From an uncultured Clostridium sp. (GTDB taxonomy: Bacteria; Bacillota; Clostridia; Clostridiales; Clostridiaceae), in assembly GCF_910588715.1 (NCBI RefSeq), contig NZ_CAJURG010000002.1:62001-126000 (forward strand): DNA of 64,000 nucleotides, in the 5' to 3' direction. Shown piece by piece: positions 53,766 to 63,486 of this stretch (position 1 is its first letter; every line of letters starts with the position of its first letter). The position numbers and the translations under genes are program-made. The notes beneath the pieces were generated by a model. It was not told where the DNA came from, searched no databases, and was given only the letters and a program-made list of their open reading frames with translations.

Positions 53766-56396
53766 TTATCTTGGATTTTTTACTTGTGCTTGAGCAGCTG
53801 CAAGTCTTGCAACTGGTACTCTAAATGGTGAACAAGATACATAGTTTAATCCAACATTATGGCAGAATTCAACTGATGATGGATCACCACCATGTTCTCC
53901 ACAAATACCTAATTTAATATTTGGTCTTGTAGCTCTACCTTTTTCTGCTGCAATTTTAACTAATTGTCCTACACCCTTTTGATCAAGCTTAGCAAATGGG
54001 TCTTGTTCATATATCTTTCTTTCATAATAATCAGATAAGAACTTAGCTGCATCATCTCTTGAGAATCCAAATGTCATTTGTGTTAAGTCATTTGTTCCAA
54101 ATGAGAAGAACTCAGCTTCCTTTGCTATTTCGTCAGCTGTTATAGCAGCCCTAGGAATTTCAATCATTGTACCAACATGATACTCTAATTTAACTCCCTT
54201 TTCATTCATAACTGCTTCTGCTGTATTAACAACTATATCTTTAACAAATTTTAATTCCTTAATTTCACCAACTAATGGAATCATAATTTCAGGTACTATA
54301 TCATATCCCTTAAAAGTTTTTACTTCTATAGCAGCTTCTATTACTGCTCTTGTTTGCATTTCTGCAATTTCTGGGTAAGAAACCGCTAATCTACATCCTC
54401 TATGACCCATCATTGGATTAAATTCATGTAAACTTTCAACTGTAGATTTTAACTCTTCAAAAGTTAATCCCATAGTATTTGCAAGTTCTGAGATTTCCTC
54501 GTCTGTATGAGGTAAGAACTCATGTAATGGTGGATCTAAGAATCTTATTGTAGCTGGCATTCCTTTAAGTGCCTCATACATTTCAACAAAGTCCTTCTTT
54601 TGCATTGGAAGTATCTTTTCAAGTGCTGCTCTTCTTTCTTCTTCATTCTTAGCTACAATCATTTCTCTTACAGCCATAATTCTATCTTCTTCAAAGAACA
54701 TATGCTCTGTTCTACAAAGACCGATACCTTCTGCTCCAAATTCAATAGCTTGTTTAGTATCTCTTGGATTATCTGCGTTTGTTCTAACATTAAGTTTTCT
54801 TATTTCATCTGCCCATCCCATGAATGTTGCAAAATGACCAGAAATTTCAGGAGTAACCGTCTTAATAGCTTCTCCATATACGCTTCCTGTAGAACCATCT
54901 ATTGAAATATAATCATTAGCTGTATAAACTTTACCATTGGCTTCTAAAGTTTTTTCTTCTTCATTAACCTTTAAGTCTCCACATCCTGCTACGCAACAAG
55001 TACCCATACCTCTTGCTACAACAGCTGCATGAGAAGTCATTCCCCCTCTTACAGTTAAGATACCTTCAGCTGCTATCATACCTTCAATATCTTCTGGAGA
55101 AGTTTCAAGTCTTACTAAAACAACCTTCTCACCTTTTTCAGCTCTTTCCTTTGCCTCTTCTGCTGTAAATGCAACTTTACCACAAGCAGCTCCTGGAGAT
55201 GCAGGAAGTCCCTTTGCTATTGCAGTAGCCTTTTTCATTTCAGCTGCATCAAATGTTGGATGTAGTAAAGAATCTAATTGCTTAGGTTCAACTTTAAGAA
55301 TTGCTTCTTCCTTTGTAAGCATTCCTTCTTCAACTAAATCAACTGCAATTTTTAAAGCAGCTTGTGCTGTTCTCTTACCATTTCTTGTTTGCAAGAAATA
55401 TAATTTACCTTCTTCAATGGTAAATTCCATATCTTGCATATCTCTATAATGATTTTCAAGTGTATTAACTATATCTATAAATTGCTTATATATAGCTGGA
55501 TTTTGCTCTTCTAATTTAGCTATTGGAAGTGGTGTTCTAATACCTGCAACAACGTCTTCGCCTTGTGCATTCATTAAATATTCACCATAGATTTCTTTTT
55601 CTCCTGTTGCAGCATTTCTTGAAAATGCAACACCTGTTCCAGAAGTAGTTCCTTTATTACCAAATACCATTTGTTGAACATTAACAGCTGTTCCCCAAGC
55701 TCCTGGAATATCATTTAATCTTCTATAAACTATAGCTCTTGGATTATCCCATGATCTAAATACAGCTGTAATAGCTTCTGTTAATTGTACTGTTGGGTCT
55801 TGAGGAAACTCTTCACCCTTTTCCTTTTTATATAATTCTTTATATTTTACAACTAATTCCTTTAAGTCATTTTCATCTAAATCAGTGTCATATTTAACAC
55901 CTTTTGCTTCTTTAGCTTCATCTATTAAATTTTCAAATAATCTCTTTTCTATTCCCATAACAACATCAGAGAACATTTGAATAAATCTTCTATAAGAATC
56001 ATAAGCAAATCGTGGATTTTTTGTTGCATTTGCAACTGCTTCTACTGCAACATCATTTAATCCAAGATTTAATATTGTATCCATCATACCTGGCATTGAA
56101 ACCCTTGCTCCAGATCTTACAGAAACTAATAATGGATTTGTGTTACTTCCAAATTCTTTTCCTGTTATTCTTTCTAATTCTTTGATATTTGCATGGATTT
56201 CTTCTATAATTGAATCTGCTATTTGTTTTCCATCCTCATAATACTTATTACAAGCTTCAGTTGTAACTATAAATCCTTGAGGAACTGGAATCCCTATTCT
56301 AGTCATTTCTGCTAAATTTGCCCCTTTACCTCCAAGAAGGTTTCTCATTGAACCGTCGCCTTCACTGAAAAGGTAAACATACTTTTTATTCTCCAT
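53766..56396 (-). CDS. ppdK: Pyruvate phosphate dikinase
   Basis: The 876-residue enzyme has an N-terminal ATP-grasp domain (LLGGKGANLAEM near 20, VRSGARVSMPGMMDT near 95), a central phospho-His domain with TVRGGMTSHAAVVARGMG (His about 452) and a C-terminal PEP-binding TIM barrel (GLCRTEHMFF, FGTNDLTQMTFG). It converts PEP, AMP and PPi to pyruvate and ATP. It follows its CBS-domain regulator gene. The ATG at 56396 follows GGAGGAGT; the eight-codon-longer frame would include that site. Confidence 0.96.
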   Translation of the reverse strand: MENKKYVYLFSEGDGSMRNLLGGKGANLAEMTRIGIPVPQGFIVTTEACNKYYEDGKQIADSIIEEIHANIKELERITGKEFGSNTNPLLVSVRSGARVSMPGMMDTILNLGLNDVAVEAVANATKNPRFAYDSYRRFIQMFSDVVMGIEKRLFENLIDEAKEAKGVKYDTDLDENDLKELVVKYKELYKKEKGEEFPQDPTVQLTEAITAVFRSWDNPRAIVYRRLNDIPGAWGTAVNVQQMVFGNKGTTSGTGVAFSRNAATGEKEIYGEYLMNAQGEDVVAGIRTPLPIAKLEEQNPAIYKQFIDIVNTLENHYRDMQDMEFTIEEGKLYFLQTRNGKRTAQAALKIAVDLVEEGMLTKEEAILKVEPKQLDSLLHPTFDAAEMKKATAIAKGLPASPGAACGKVAFTAEEAKERAEKGEKVVLVRLETSPEDIEGMIAAEGILTVRGGMTSHAAVVARGMGTCCVAGCGDLKVNEEEKTLEANGKVYTANDYISIDGSTGSVYGEAIKTVTPEISGHFATFMGWADEIRKLNVRTNADNPRDTKQAIEFGAEGIGLCRTEHMFFEEDRIMAVREMIVAKNEEERRAALEKILPMQKKDFVEMYEALKGMPATIRFLDPPLHEFLPHTDEEISELANTMGLTFEELKSTVESLHEFNPMMGHRGCRLAVSYPEIAEMQTRAVIEAAIEVKTFKGYDIVPEIMIPLVGEIKELKFVKDIVVNTAEAVMNEKGVKLEYHVGTMIEIPRAAITADEIAKEAEFFSFGTNDLTQMTFGFSRDDAAKFLSDYYERKIYEQDPFAKLDQKGVGQLVKIAAEKGRATRPNIKLGICGEHGGDPSSVEFCHNVGLNYVSCSPFRVPVARLAAAQAQVKNPR

Positions 56397-56480
56397 CTCA
56401 ATACTCCTCCGTTCATACAATAAATATATACTAACAAGACTTATGTCTTGTAGTTACCATAGTCACTCTTTAAATTACCC

Positions 56481-57119
56481 TTAATTTGCTTCTCCAAGAT
56501 TAACAAATAATTTGGTTATGTTAGTCTTAGAAATTTTTCCAACTATTTTTAAATTAATTTTTCCATTGTCTGATTCGCAGGACTTTTCTACTATTGGTAT
56601 ACTATCAATTTCATGCTCTATTATTTTTTTAGCTAATGAATAAGCACTATCCTCAGGATATCCATAAATTATATTAGGCATTCTCGTCATTATAACTCCT
56701 ACAGGAACTTTATGTATATCTGTTCCTCCAATTGCTATCTTTAGAAAATCCTTTCTTGAGGCTGCCCCAACTAGATTCCCATTGTTTTCAACAAATAATG
56801 TTCCTACATCATGTAAAAATAAATGAACAATTGCATCATATACAGTAGTAGCATCATTAACGGTTATGGGCTTTGACATAATATCTCCAACCTTTATCTT
56901 AGATAAATTTTCTAATATTTCACCGTCAATTTTTTTTCCTAAATATACATAACCTACTTTAGGTCTAGCATCTAAAGTACCAGTCATTGTAAGTATTGCT
57001 AGATCTGCTCTTAAAGCAGCTCTTGTGACCCCTAGCTTTTCTGCTATTGATTCACTTGTAATTGGCTGCCCATCTTTAACTATCTTAATTATTTCCTCTT
57101 GTCTTTTTGTAAACTTCAA
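56481..57119 (-). CDS. ccpN: CBS-domain HTH regulator (CcpN-like) of ppdK
   Basis: This 212-residue protein has an N-terminal HTH (about 1-60: KRQEEIIKIVKDGQPITSES, then GVTRAALRADLAIL) and two CBS domains (about 78-135 and 142-210) that usually bind adenine nucleotides. In bacilli CcpN represses gluconeogenic genes. Here the gene directly precedes ppdK, so control of PEP-pyruvate exchange by energy state is likely. The start is TTG after GAGGGAT. Confidence 0.9.
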   Translation of the reverse strand: MKFTKRQEEIIKIVKDGQPITSESIAEKLGVTRAALRADLAILTMTGTLDARPKVGYVYLGKKIDGEILENLSKIKVGDIMSKPITVNDATTVYDAIVHLFLHDVGTLFVENNGNLVGAASRKDFLKIAIGGTDIHKVPVGVIMTRMPNIIYGYPEDSAYSLAKKIIEHEIDSIPIVEKSCESDNGKINLKIVGKISKTNITKLFVNLGEAN

Positions 57120-57306
57120 TGCTATCCCTCATTTCGACTGTTTAAGGAATATTCAGACAATTAAGAATGTTTTATATTTACAGTATAATTATAACATTTT
57201 CTAACTTTTTGACTATGCCTAATTTTCTGAAAAATAACCCATTTTAGCTGAATATTCCTATTCTCCCTAATTATTCTAGACTATATCATTGTTTTTCTCT
57301 TATTTC

Positions 57307-57903
57307 CTAATTTTTTCCATCTTCATCATTGAAATTTACAGTATAAGTAAATGTATTTTTTTCATTATTCTCTTTTTCTGTAGACTTAATTGGCATTTTT
57401 ATACCACTTAAATTTGTATCTTGAACTTTTTCCTTAACCTTATCTGCAAAATCAGTTGCTTTATCTTTTGCTTCATTAACTGCAGCTGATATATATTTAT
57501 TTACAACTTCTACTGTACCATCAGCCTTAGTTATTTCAATTGTAACTTGCGTTACTACAGCAGCCACTACAACAAATGCTAATATAGGTGGAATTATAAC
57601 TGCTATAACACCTGCAGCTATTCCAGCATTAACTGGAACATCAACTAACTTCTTACCATCTTTAGTAATTTTAATTCTAGTTATATTTCCTTTGTTTATT
57701 AAATCTTTTAACCAAGCTTTAAACTCATCTATGCTTTCAGACTTATTACTTTCAGTGGAATTATCATACTTTGACTTTTCTTCTATTAGTATAATAGCAT
57801 TTAAAACATCTCCATTAGATATTTCTAAAGCATTTTTTGCTTCTGAGTAACTTGCCCCAGTTCTTTCCCTTACTTGATCAACTTTTTCCAATGTAATATC
57901 CAT
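57307..57903 (-). CDS. DUF4342-domain protein with UBA-like N-terminus
   Basis: The 198-residue protein starts with a UBA/TS-N-like helical module (LEKVDQVRERTGASYSEAKNA, about 4-40) as found in EF-Ts. A DUF4342 domain (about 60-140) follows with a hydrophobic, Val/Ile-rich segment GIAAGVIAVIIPPILAFVVV that could enter a membrane, then a Lys/Asp-rich tail. The function is unknown. The ATG at 57903 is 11 bases from GGAG; an upstream GTG is too close to that site. It lies directly after recO. Confidence 0.75.
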   Translation of the reverse strand: MDITLEKVDQVRERTGASYSEAKNALEISNGDVLNAIILIEEKSKYDNSTESNKSESIDEFKAWLKDLINKGNITRIKITKDGKKLVDVPVNAGIAAGVIAVIIPPILAFVVVAAVVTQVTIEITKADGTVEVVNKYISAAVNEAKDKATDFADKVKEKVQDTNLSGIKMPIKSTEKENNEKNTFTYTVNFNDEDGKN

Positions 57904-57911
57904 ATATCTCA

Positions 57912-58661
57912 CTACTCCTTTATATAATTTAGCATTTCTAAGCTTTTTGGCTTTCTTGAATAATTTGAATTTATTATAAATGTTGTAACATTTTCTATTT
58001 GCTTTTTTATATCCTTATTTAAATTTAATCGGTAAATTTTATCCATAGGTGTATTGTTTAAAAATCTTAAAGCATTGTATCCAGCTCTAGATATATAAAT
58101 TCCATGCTCTTTCTTACATTCCATACATATGCCTCCAAAATGGGATAATGAAATATAATCACTAGTTTTTATTGCTTTTTTACAAATACTACACTTATCA
58201 AATTGCAATCCATATCCTGTTGCCCTTAAAAGTCTTAGCTCAAATCCCCTTATTAAAAGTTCATAGTCCATAGCATCAGTGCTTAATAAATATAAACAAG
58301 TGATAAATTCTCTAAATAAATCTTTATTTACCTCCCCTTCCTCAATACATATATCTATTAATTCACATATATAAGAGGAATAAGTAAGTTTATCTAAATT
58401 ATCTAATAACCCTTGAAAAGAATTTATAATTTTTCCTTCTTGAAGATTATATAAGCTTCTCCCTTTAAAAAATATATAATCTCCAAAGCATAGGGGTAGA
58501 GTTAAACTTAAGTTTCTACTTTTGCTTTTCTTTGAACCCCTAGCTATAAATGTTATTTTTCCTAATTCTTCAGAATATGCCCATATAAGCTTATCATTTT
58601 CTTTATAGTCTATAGCTTTTATTATTACAGCTTTGGTTTTCTCAATAGACAGAATACTCAA
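57912..58661 (-). CDS. recO: DNA repair protein RecO
   Basis: The 249-residue protein has an N-terminal OB fold (KTKAVIIKAIDYKENDKLIW, then GKITFIARGSKKSKS), a helical domain and a C-terminal zinc finger (FDKCSICKK ... ISLSHFGGICMEC). RecO loads RecA on SSB-coated DNA with RecR. It lies 7 bp downstream of era. The start is uncertain because GGAG abuts the TTG at 58661; ATT or CTG codons two and three codons later would have better spacing. Confidence 0.92.
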   Translation of the reverse strand: MSILSIEKTKAVIIKAIDYKENDKLIWAYSEELGKITFIARGSKKSKSRNLSLTLPLCFGDYIFFKGRSLYNLQEGKIINSFQGLLDNLDKLTYSSYICELIDICIEEGEVNKDLFREFITCLYLLSTDAMDYELLIRGFELRLLRATGYGLQFDKCSICKKAIKTSDYISLSHFGGICMECKKEHGIYISRAGYNALRFLNNTPMDKIYRLNLNKDIKKQIENVTTFIINSNYSRKPKSLEMLNYIKE

Positions 58662-58668
58662 CTCCTAT

Positions 58669-59559
58669 CTACTTTGTCTTTTTGTATCCTAACTCCTTAA
58701 GTAAAAGTCCATTGTCTCTCCATTCTTTTCTAACTTTTACCCAAATTTTTAAATTAACTTTAGCTTTTAAAAATCTTTCTATTTCATATCTTGCAGTTTC
58801 TCCAATTTTCTTTAATGATGCTCCATTTTTTCCAATGATTATTCCCTTATGAGAATCTTTTTCACATATTAAATCTACTTCTATATGATATGTTCCATTT
58901 TCCTTTTGTTTCATTTGAATAATATCAATAGCTATTCCATGTGGAATTTCATCTCTTAAATTCTTTAGTGTTTTTTCTCTAACTATCTCGGCAACAATGA
59001 ACCTTTCATTAACATCTGTGATCATATCTTCTGGATAATATTGTGGACCTTCTGGCATTTTTTCTACCATTAATTTTACAAGAGTATCTACATTTTTACC
59101 CTTTAATGCTGATATTGGAATTATTTCTGCAAAATCATATTCTTTTGAATACATATCAAGTGTTTTTGCTACTTTTTCATGACTATTTTCATCAACTTTA
59201 TTAACAACTAAAAATACTGGTGCTTTTTGTTGTTTTAATGCTTCTATTATAAATTTATCTCCTCTTCCAATTTCATCACAAGGATTAATAATAAATACCA
59301 CTAAATCTACTTCTTTTATAGAACTAGTTGCAGCATTAACCATGTAGTCTCCTAATTTAGTCTTTGGTTTATGTATTCCTGGAGTATCAACAAACACTAA
59401 TTGATAGTTATCTCCAGTTAAAATTGTTTGTATGTTATTTCTTGTAGTTTGAGGTTTATTTGAAACTATGGATAATTTTTCTCCCATTATTTGATTAGTT
59501 AATGTTGATTTACCTACATTAGGTCTTCCTACTATTGTTACAAATCCTGATTTATACAT
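58669..59559 (-). CDS. era: GTPase Era
   Basis: The 296-residue GTPase has G1 GRPNVGKST (about 11-19), G2 around TTRNNIQT, G3 DTPGI (about 59), G4 NKVD and G5 SALKG. It also has a C-terminal KH domain (about 205-295) with [15 protein letters not shown]. Era binds the 3' end of 16S rRNA and assists 30S maturation. It is in operon between cdd and recO. ATG follows AGGAGG. Confidence 0.97.
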   Translation of the reverse strand: MYKSGFVTIVGRPNVGKSTLTNQIMGEKLSIVSNKPQTTRNNIQTILTGDNYQLVFVDTPGIHKPKTKLGDYMVNAATSSIKEVDLVVFIINPCDEIGRGDKFIIEALKQQKAPVFLVVNKVDENSHEKVAKTLDMYSKEYDFAEIIPISALKGKNVDTLVKLMVEKMPEGPQYYPEDMITDVNERFIVAEIVREKTLKNLRDEIPHGIAIDIIQMKQKENGTYHIEVDLICEKDSHKGIIIGKNGASLKKIGETARYEIERFLKAKVNLKIWVKVRKEWRDNGLLLKELGYKKTK

Positions 59560-59568
59560 ATTAGCCTC

Positions 59569-59970
59569 CTAGCCTTTTAAGTCTTTTTTTGAAAAAACAC
59601 CTGGTAATATTTCTTCAAAAGTTTTTATTATATAGTCATTTTCATTTTTTATTATTATTACTGGAATTTTTTCATCGATTACAAACTCTGCAATTACCTG
59701 TCTACATATTCCACATGGATAAGTATATGCATTTGTATCACCAACTACAGCGACAGCTTTTATCTCTCTATTGCCTTCATGAACACCTTTAAAAATAGCT
59801 GTTCTCTCTGCACAATTAGTTGCTCCAAAAGATGCATTTTCTATGTTAGATCCTGTATATATTTTTCCATCTTCAAATAATATTGCTGCTCCAACCTTAA
59901 AATTAGAATATGGACAATACGCTTTCTCTCTTGCTTCTAAAGCACTATGTATTAATTCTTTATATTTCAT
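59569..59970 (-). CDS. cdd: Cytidine deaminase
   Basis: The 133-residue enzyme carries the zinc site NCAERTAIFKG (Cys-Ala-Glu, about 53-63) and YPCGICRQVIAEF (CxxC, about 85-97), with substrate motif SNFKVGAAIL. It deaminates cytidine to uridine. The ATG at 59970 is chosen because GGAGG lies upstream; the ATG five codons earlier overlaps that site. Confidence 0.96.
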   Translation of the reverse strand: MKYKELIHSALEAREKAYCPYSNFKVGAAILFEDGKIYTGSNIENASFGATNCAERTAIFKGVHEGNREIKAVAVVGDTNAYTYPCGICRQVIAEFVIDEKIPVIIIKNENDYIIKTFEEILPGVFSKKDLKG

Positions 59971-60070
59971 TCTTAATTCCTCCATTTAAATAGTATATCA
60001 TATATAATAAAAATTCCAATTACTGATTTAATTACGATTATAAGTTTAAATATATTTACTATATTTAAAT

Positions 60071-60772
60071 TTATAATTTAAATATAGTAAATATTAATAA
60101 TGTTAATAATATACCTAATATACCACCAACTATAACTTCAAAAACAGTATGAACCTCCGAATCTACCCTACTTTGTGCTGTAATGAAAGCCATTAAATAA
60201 GATAGTATTATACAAACTGGCTTTTCTGTTATTAATGCTATTGCTGTAGAAATTGAAAATGCTAATGCACTATGTCCACTAGGCATTCCACCTTTTAAAG
60301 GTGTTCCTTCACCAAAAATAGCTTTTATTATAACAACAGCTAAAACAACTATCCCTAGTGCTATAAATATCATGTATGGCTCTGAATGTTTAATCTTATA
60401 AACTACCTCAAAAGAAAAGTTAGAAAGTTTATCCCAAAATACAATATAGCCTACTAATAATGCATTTACAGCTGTTACAAATACTGCACCTGCGGCTGTA
60501 TTTTTAGCTACCTTTGCTAATGGATGATAATAATTTGTATTTAAATCTACTGCAGCTTCAACTGCCGTATTAACTAACTCTGCACTAATAACCATTGTAA
60601 TTGTTATCGCTAAAGCTAAAAATTCTGCCTTTGATATATTAAAGAAAAAACAAGCAATTAAAACACCAATTGATGATATAATATGAATTTTCATATTTCT
60701 TTGAGTTCTTACTGCATCTACTACACCATTAATTGCATGATTAAAACTTTCTAATAATTTTTTCATCTCCAT
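60071..60772 (-). CDS. dgkA: Fused diacylglycerol/undecaprenol kinase and PAP2 phosphatase
   Basis: The 233-residue membrane protein joins two enzymes. Residues 1-~115 are DgkA-like (FNHAINGV, MKIHIISS, SAELVNTAVEAAVDL with the catalytic-type Glu). Residues ~130-233 are a PAP2 phosphatase (GGMPSGHSALAFS at about 161-173; SRVDSEVHTVFEVI, where the usual final Asp is not conserved). The fusion would place lipid phosphorylation and dephosphorylation in one polypeptide. In clostridia undecaprenol is the likely lipid. It occupies the usual dgkA place between ybeY and cdd. Confidence 0.88.
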   Translation of the reverse strand: MEMKKLLESFNHAINGVVDAVRTQRNMKIHIISSIGVLIACFFFNISKAEFLALAITITMVISAELVNTAVEAAVDLNTNYYHPLAKVAKNTAAGAVFVTAVNALLVGYIVFWDKLSNFSFEVVYKIKHSEPYMIFIALGIVVLAVVIIKAIFGEGTPLKGGMPSGHSALAFSISTAIALITEKPVCIILSYLMAFITAQSRVDSEVHTVFEVIVGGILGILLTLLIFTIFKL

Positions 60773-60799
60773 AAATTACTCACCTTACCCTACCCAAAC

Positions 60800-61300
60800 T
60801 TACCTAGTTATATTTAAACTTCCTAAAATTTCTTCTTCTCTTTTTCTCATTATTTTCTTTTCTTCATCTTCCATATGGTCATATCCTAATAAATGAAGAA
60901 TTGAATGTACTACTAAATAACACACTTCTCTATTAAATGAATGATTATATTCTAAACTTTGCTCTTTTGCTCTCTCTAAAGATAAAACCATATCTCCTAA
61001 AACTAACTCATCCCCATCTAAATATATTTCATTAAATTTAGTATTTTTATAAACATCTTTAAAAACCTTATCTTTAGGGTAATCTAACATTGGAAACGAT
61101 AATACATCAGTAGCTTTGTCAATTCCTCTTGTTTCTTTATTTATACTTCTTATTTCTTCATTATCTACAAATAAAAGTGATATTTGATAAGGAACATTCA
61201 TTTCTTCAGCCCTTAAAGATTTCTCGCATACTTCATTTATAAGATTTATTAAATCTTCATTTACTTCTATTTTATTTTGTCTATTGTCTGTATATAACAT
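60800..61300 (-). CDS. ybeY: Endoribonuclease YbeY
   Basis: This 166-residue protein ends with the zinc-binding signature [11 protein letters not shown] (three His, about 131-141), preceded by [13 protein letters not shown] and the [12 protein letters not shown] motif. YbeY matures 16S rRNA and takes part in ribosome quality control. The ATG at 61300 follows AAAGGA with good spacing; an ATG seven codons earlier lacks one. It lies downstream of the 7TM-HD gene after a terminator-like hairpin. Confidence 0.93.
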   Translation of the reverse strand: MLYTDNRQNKIEVNEDLINLINEVCEKSLRAEEMNVPYQISLLFVDNEEIRSINKETRGIDKATDVLSFPMLDYPKDKVFKDVYKNTKFNEIYLDGDELVLGDMVLSLERAKEQSLEYNHSFNREVCYLVVHSILHLLGYDHMEDEEKKIMRKREEEILGSLNITR

Positions 61301-61364
61301 AATTTTTCCTTTCATATTCATAATTTAGATTATGTATAATATTTTCATTTTCTTAAATTTATAT

Positions 61365-61393
61365 AAAAAAGGAGGTTAAACCCCTCCTTTTTT
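61365..61393 (-). terminator. Terminator-like hairpin between yqfF and ybeY
   Basis: AAAAAAGGAGG / CCTCCTTTTTT stem. It overlaps the yqfF stop codon and is followed by T-rich sequence on the minus strand, so part of the transcripts may end before ybeY. Confidence 0.7.
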
Positions 61394-63455
61394 ATTCTTT
61401 CCCTTTTTCTTCTGGATACTCTATTCTATGATGATAAATACCCTTTAAAACTTTTAAGAAGCAAGTTTTTATAGTTTCTAAATCCTTAAATGTTAAATCA
61501 CATTCAGTCAACTGATCTGAATTTAGCTTATCTTTAACTATATTATTTACCATATTTTCAATCTTATCAAAAGTAGGTTCTTGAATTGATCTTACAGCAG
61601 CTTCAACACTATCTGCCATCATAATTATTGCAGCTTCTTTAGTTTGAGGTTTAGGACCTGGATAAGTAAAATCTTCTTCTTTTATACTATCTGGATCATC
61701 ACTATTATTCTTTAATGTATAATAGAAATATTTAACTAATGTTGTACCATGATGTTGTATCATCATATCACTTATTACACTTGGAATATCGTATTCTTTT
61801 GCTAATTCTAACCCATCCTTAACATGGGATATAATTATAGATGCACTTAACCCTGGTGAAATTTTATTATGTGGATTCGCTCTTCCAATTTGATTTTCTC
61901 CAAAGAAAAATGGTCTTTTTATCTTACCTACATCATGATAATAAGCACCTACTCTAACTAAAATTGGATTAGCTCCTATCTCTTCTGCTGCTACTTCTGC
62001 TAAGTTTGCAACCATAATACTATGATGATATGTTCCGGGCGCTTCCATTAGTAATCTTTTTAAAAGTGGACTATTTGCATTTGAAAGTTCTAAAAGCTTC
62101 ATATTTGTAACTAAATTAAAACTAGATTCTATAAATGGTAATAATCCTATAGCTAGTATTCCTGAAATAAAAGACCCAAGTGCAACTAACATCATATCAA
62201 ATAATATTTTCTTTATATTATTTGATAAAAGAATCCCACTTGATAGCACAACAACTGAAACTGAAATTGCAACATAAAAAGTTGAATATAATATATCATT
62301 TCTTTGACTAACCTTTCTTAATGAAGTTGATGCTACAATAGTTCCAACTATTCCAACTAAAATAATTTGAGGATCAAAACCAGTTATAATTGCAATAAAC
62401 ATTAAATTTAATAAGTTTATTATAACTGAAACTTTATAATCTAAAAATACAGTAAGAAGCATTGGTGAACATGCTATTGGAATTAAAAATAATGATACAA
62501 ATGTAAAGATTCTAGTAGTTACTAAAGATAATAAATTTAATAGTAATATTAAAAACACAAGCTTAGTATTCTTAAGAACCTTAGGCCTTTCTTTTTTTAG
62601 ATATACATATTGTAATATTAATATGAATAATACATAAAATGCTATTATTATATAAGTATATATATAATCTTTACTTATTCCTTCTCCTAATAATCCTAAC
62701 TCTGTAAGGATAGATATTTGCCTTTGTGTTATTGGCTCTCCTTCTTTTACTATAGTTTGGTTTTTCTTTATCATTACCTTTGAAACACTTTTTAAAGCTT
62801 CTTTAACAGCTTCATCTGTTTTTGCTTGATCAAAAAAGTAATTTGGATGTACTTGACTATCACATATTTCTTTTAAAATATTTTCTAGATCATCATTTAA
62901 ATTTTGACTTTTTAAATAATTATCAATTATTATTTTAGCTTCATCTATTTCTTCGTTGCTTCCATCTTCTATTTGATTCTCATAAGCCCTATCAATAGCT
63001 ACTAACGCTACCCATTGTAATTCTGTAGCTTTATCCACTGTTAAATCTAATAATATTTTATATTGATTATCTGAAAGCTTAAAGGCTTCTATCTTTTTTA
63101 ATTCATTAATTTTATCTTTTTCTTGTATTTCACTACTCTTTAAATTTATTAACTTATCAAAAAATGATTTTATATTTTGACTTGCTTCAATTTTTACTTC
63201 GCTTTTAAGAGTAAACTTCTTCTCTACTTTTTCTTTTACCTCTTGTTCTCTTACAGTTGTAGCTTCTTCATCAATAATATCTCTAGGTGCCTTTATATCA
63301 ACACTAGCAATATCACCTTCGTTAAAGTTATATCTCTTTGGTGTTACAACTGTCATAATTATAAAATAAACTAAAATTGCTGTAACAGTAAATAAAAATA
63401 TCCTCTTCCATTTATCCTTGTTAATATTTTTATTCATAATATTTTTATCCTTCAC
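61392..63455 (-). CDS. pgpH: 7TM receptor with HD hydrolase domain (YqfF/PgpH family)
   Basis: The 687-residue protein has an N-terminal membrane anchor (about 17-37), a large extracellular 7TMR-HDED segment (about 50-270), seven membrane helices (about 275-465) and a cytoplasmic HD domain. The HD domain shows EAPGTYHHSIMVANLAEVA, YYHDVGKIKRP (HD motif) and MIQHHGTT. In Listeria the PgpH homologue degrades c-di-AMP. The GTG at 63455 is preferred because AAGGTG lies six bases upstream, overlapping an earlier GTG. It follows yqfD by about 30 bp with no phoH between. Confidence 0.92.
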   Translation of the reverse strand: MKDKNIMNKNINKDKWKRIFLFTVTAILVYFIIMTVVTPKRYNFNEGDIASVDIKAPRDIIDEEATTVREQEVKEKVEKKFTLKSEVKIEASQNIKSFFDKLINLKSSEIQEKDKINELKKIEAFKLSDNQYKILLDLTVDKATELQWVALVAIDRAYENQIEDGSNEEIDEAKIIIDNYLKSQNLNDDLENILKEICDSQVHPNYFFDQAKTDEAVKEALKSVSKVMIKKNQTIVKEGEPITQRQISILTELGLLGEGISKDYIYTYIIIAFYVLFILILQYVYLKKERPKVLKNTKLVFLILLLNLLSLVTTRIFTFVSLFLIPIACSPMLLTVFLDYKVSVIINLLNLMFIAIITGFDPQIILVGIVGTIVASTSLRKVSQRNDILYSTFYVAISVSVVVLSSGILLSNNIKKILFDMMLVALGSFISGILAIGLLPFIESSFNLVTNMKLLELSNANSPLLKRLLMEAPGTYHHSIMVANLAEVAAEEIGANPILVRVGAYYHDVGKIKRPFFFGENQIGRANPHNKISPGLSASIIISHVKDGLELAKEYDIPSVISDMMIQHHGTTLVKYFYYTLKNNSDDPDSIKEEDFTYPGPKPQTKEAAIIMMADSVEAAVRSIQEPTFDKIENMVNNIVKDKLNSDQLTECDLTFKDLETIKTCFLKVLKGIYHHRIEYPEEKGKE

Positions 63456-63486
63456 TTTGTTCACCTTCTCATCCTACCCTACTTGT

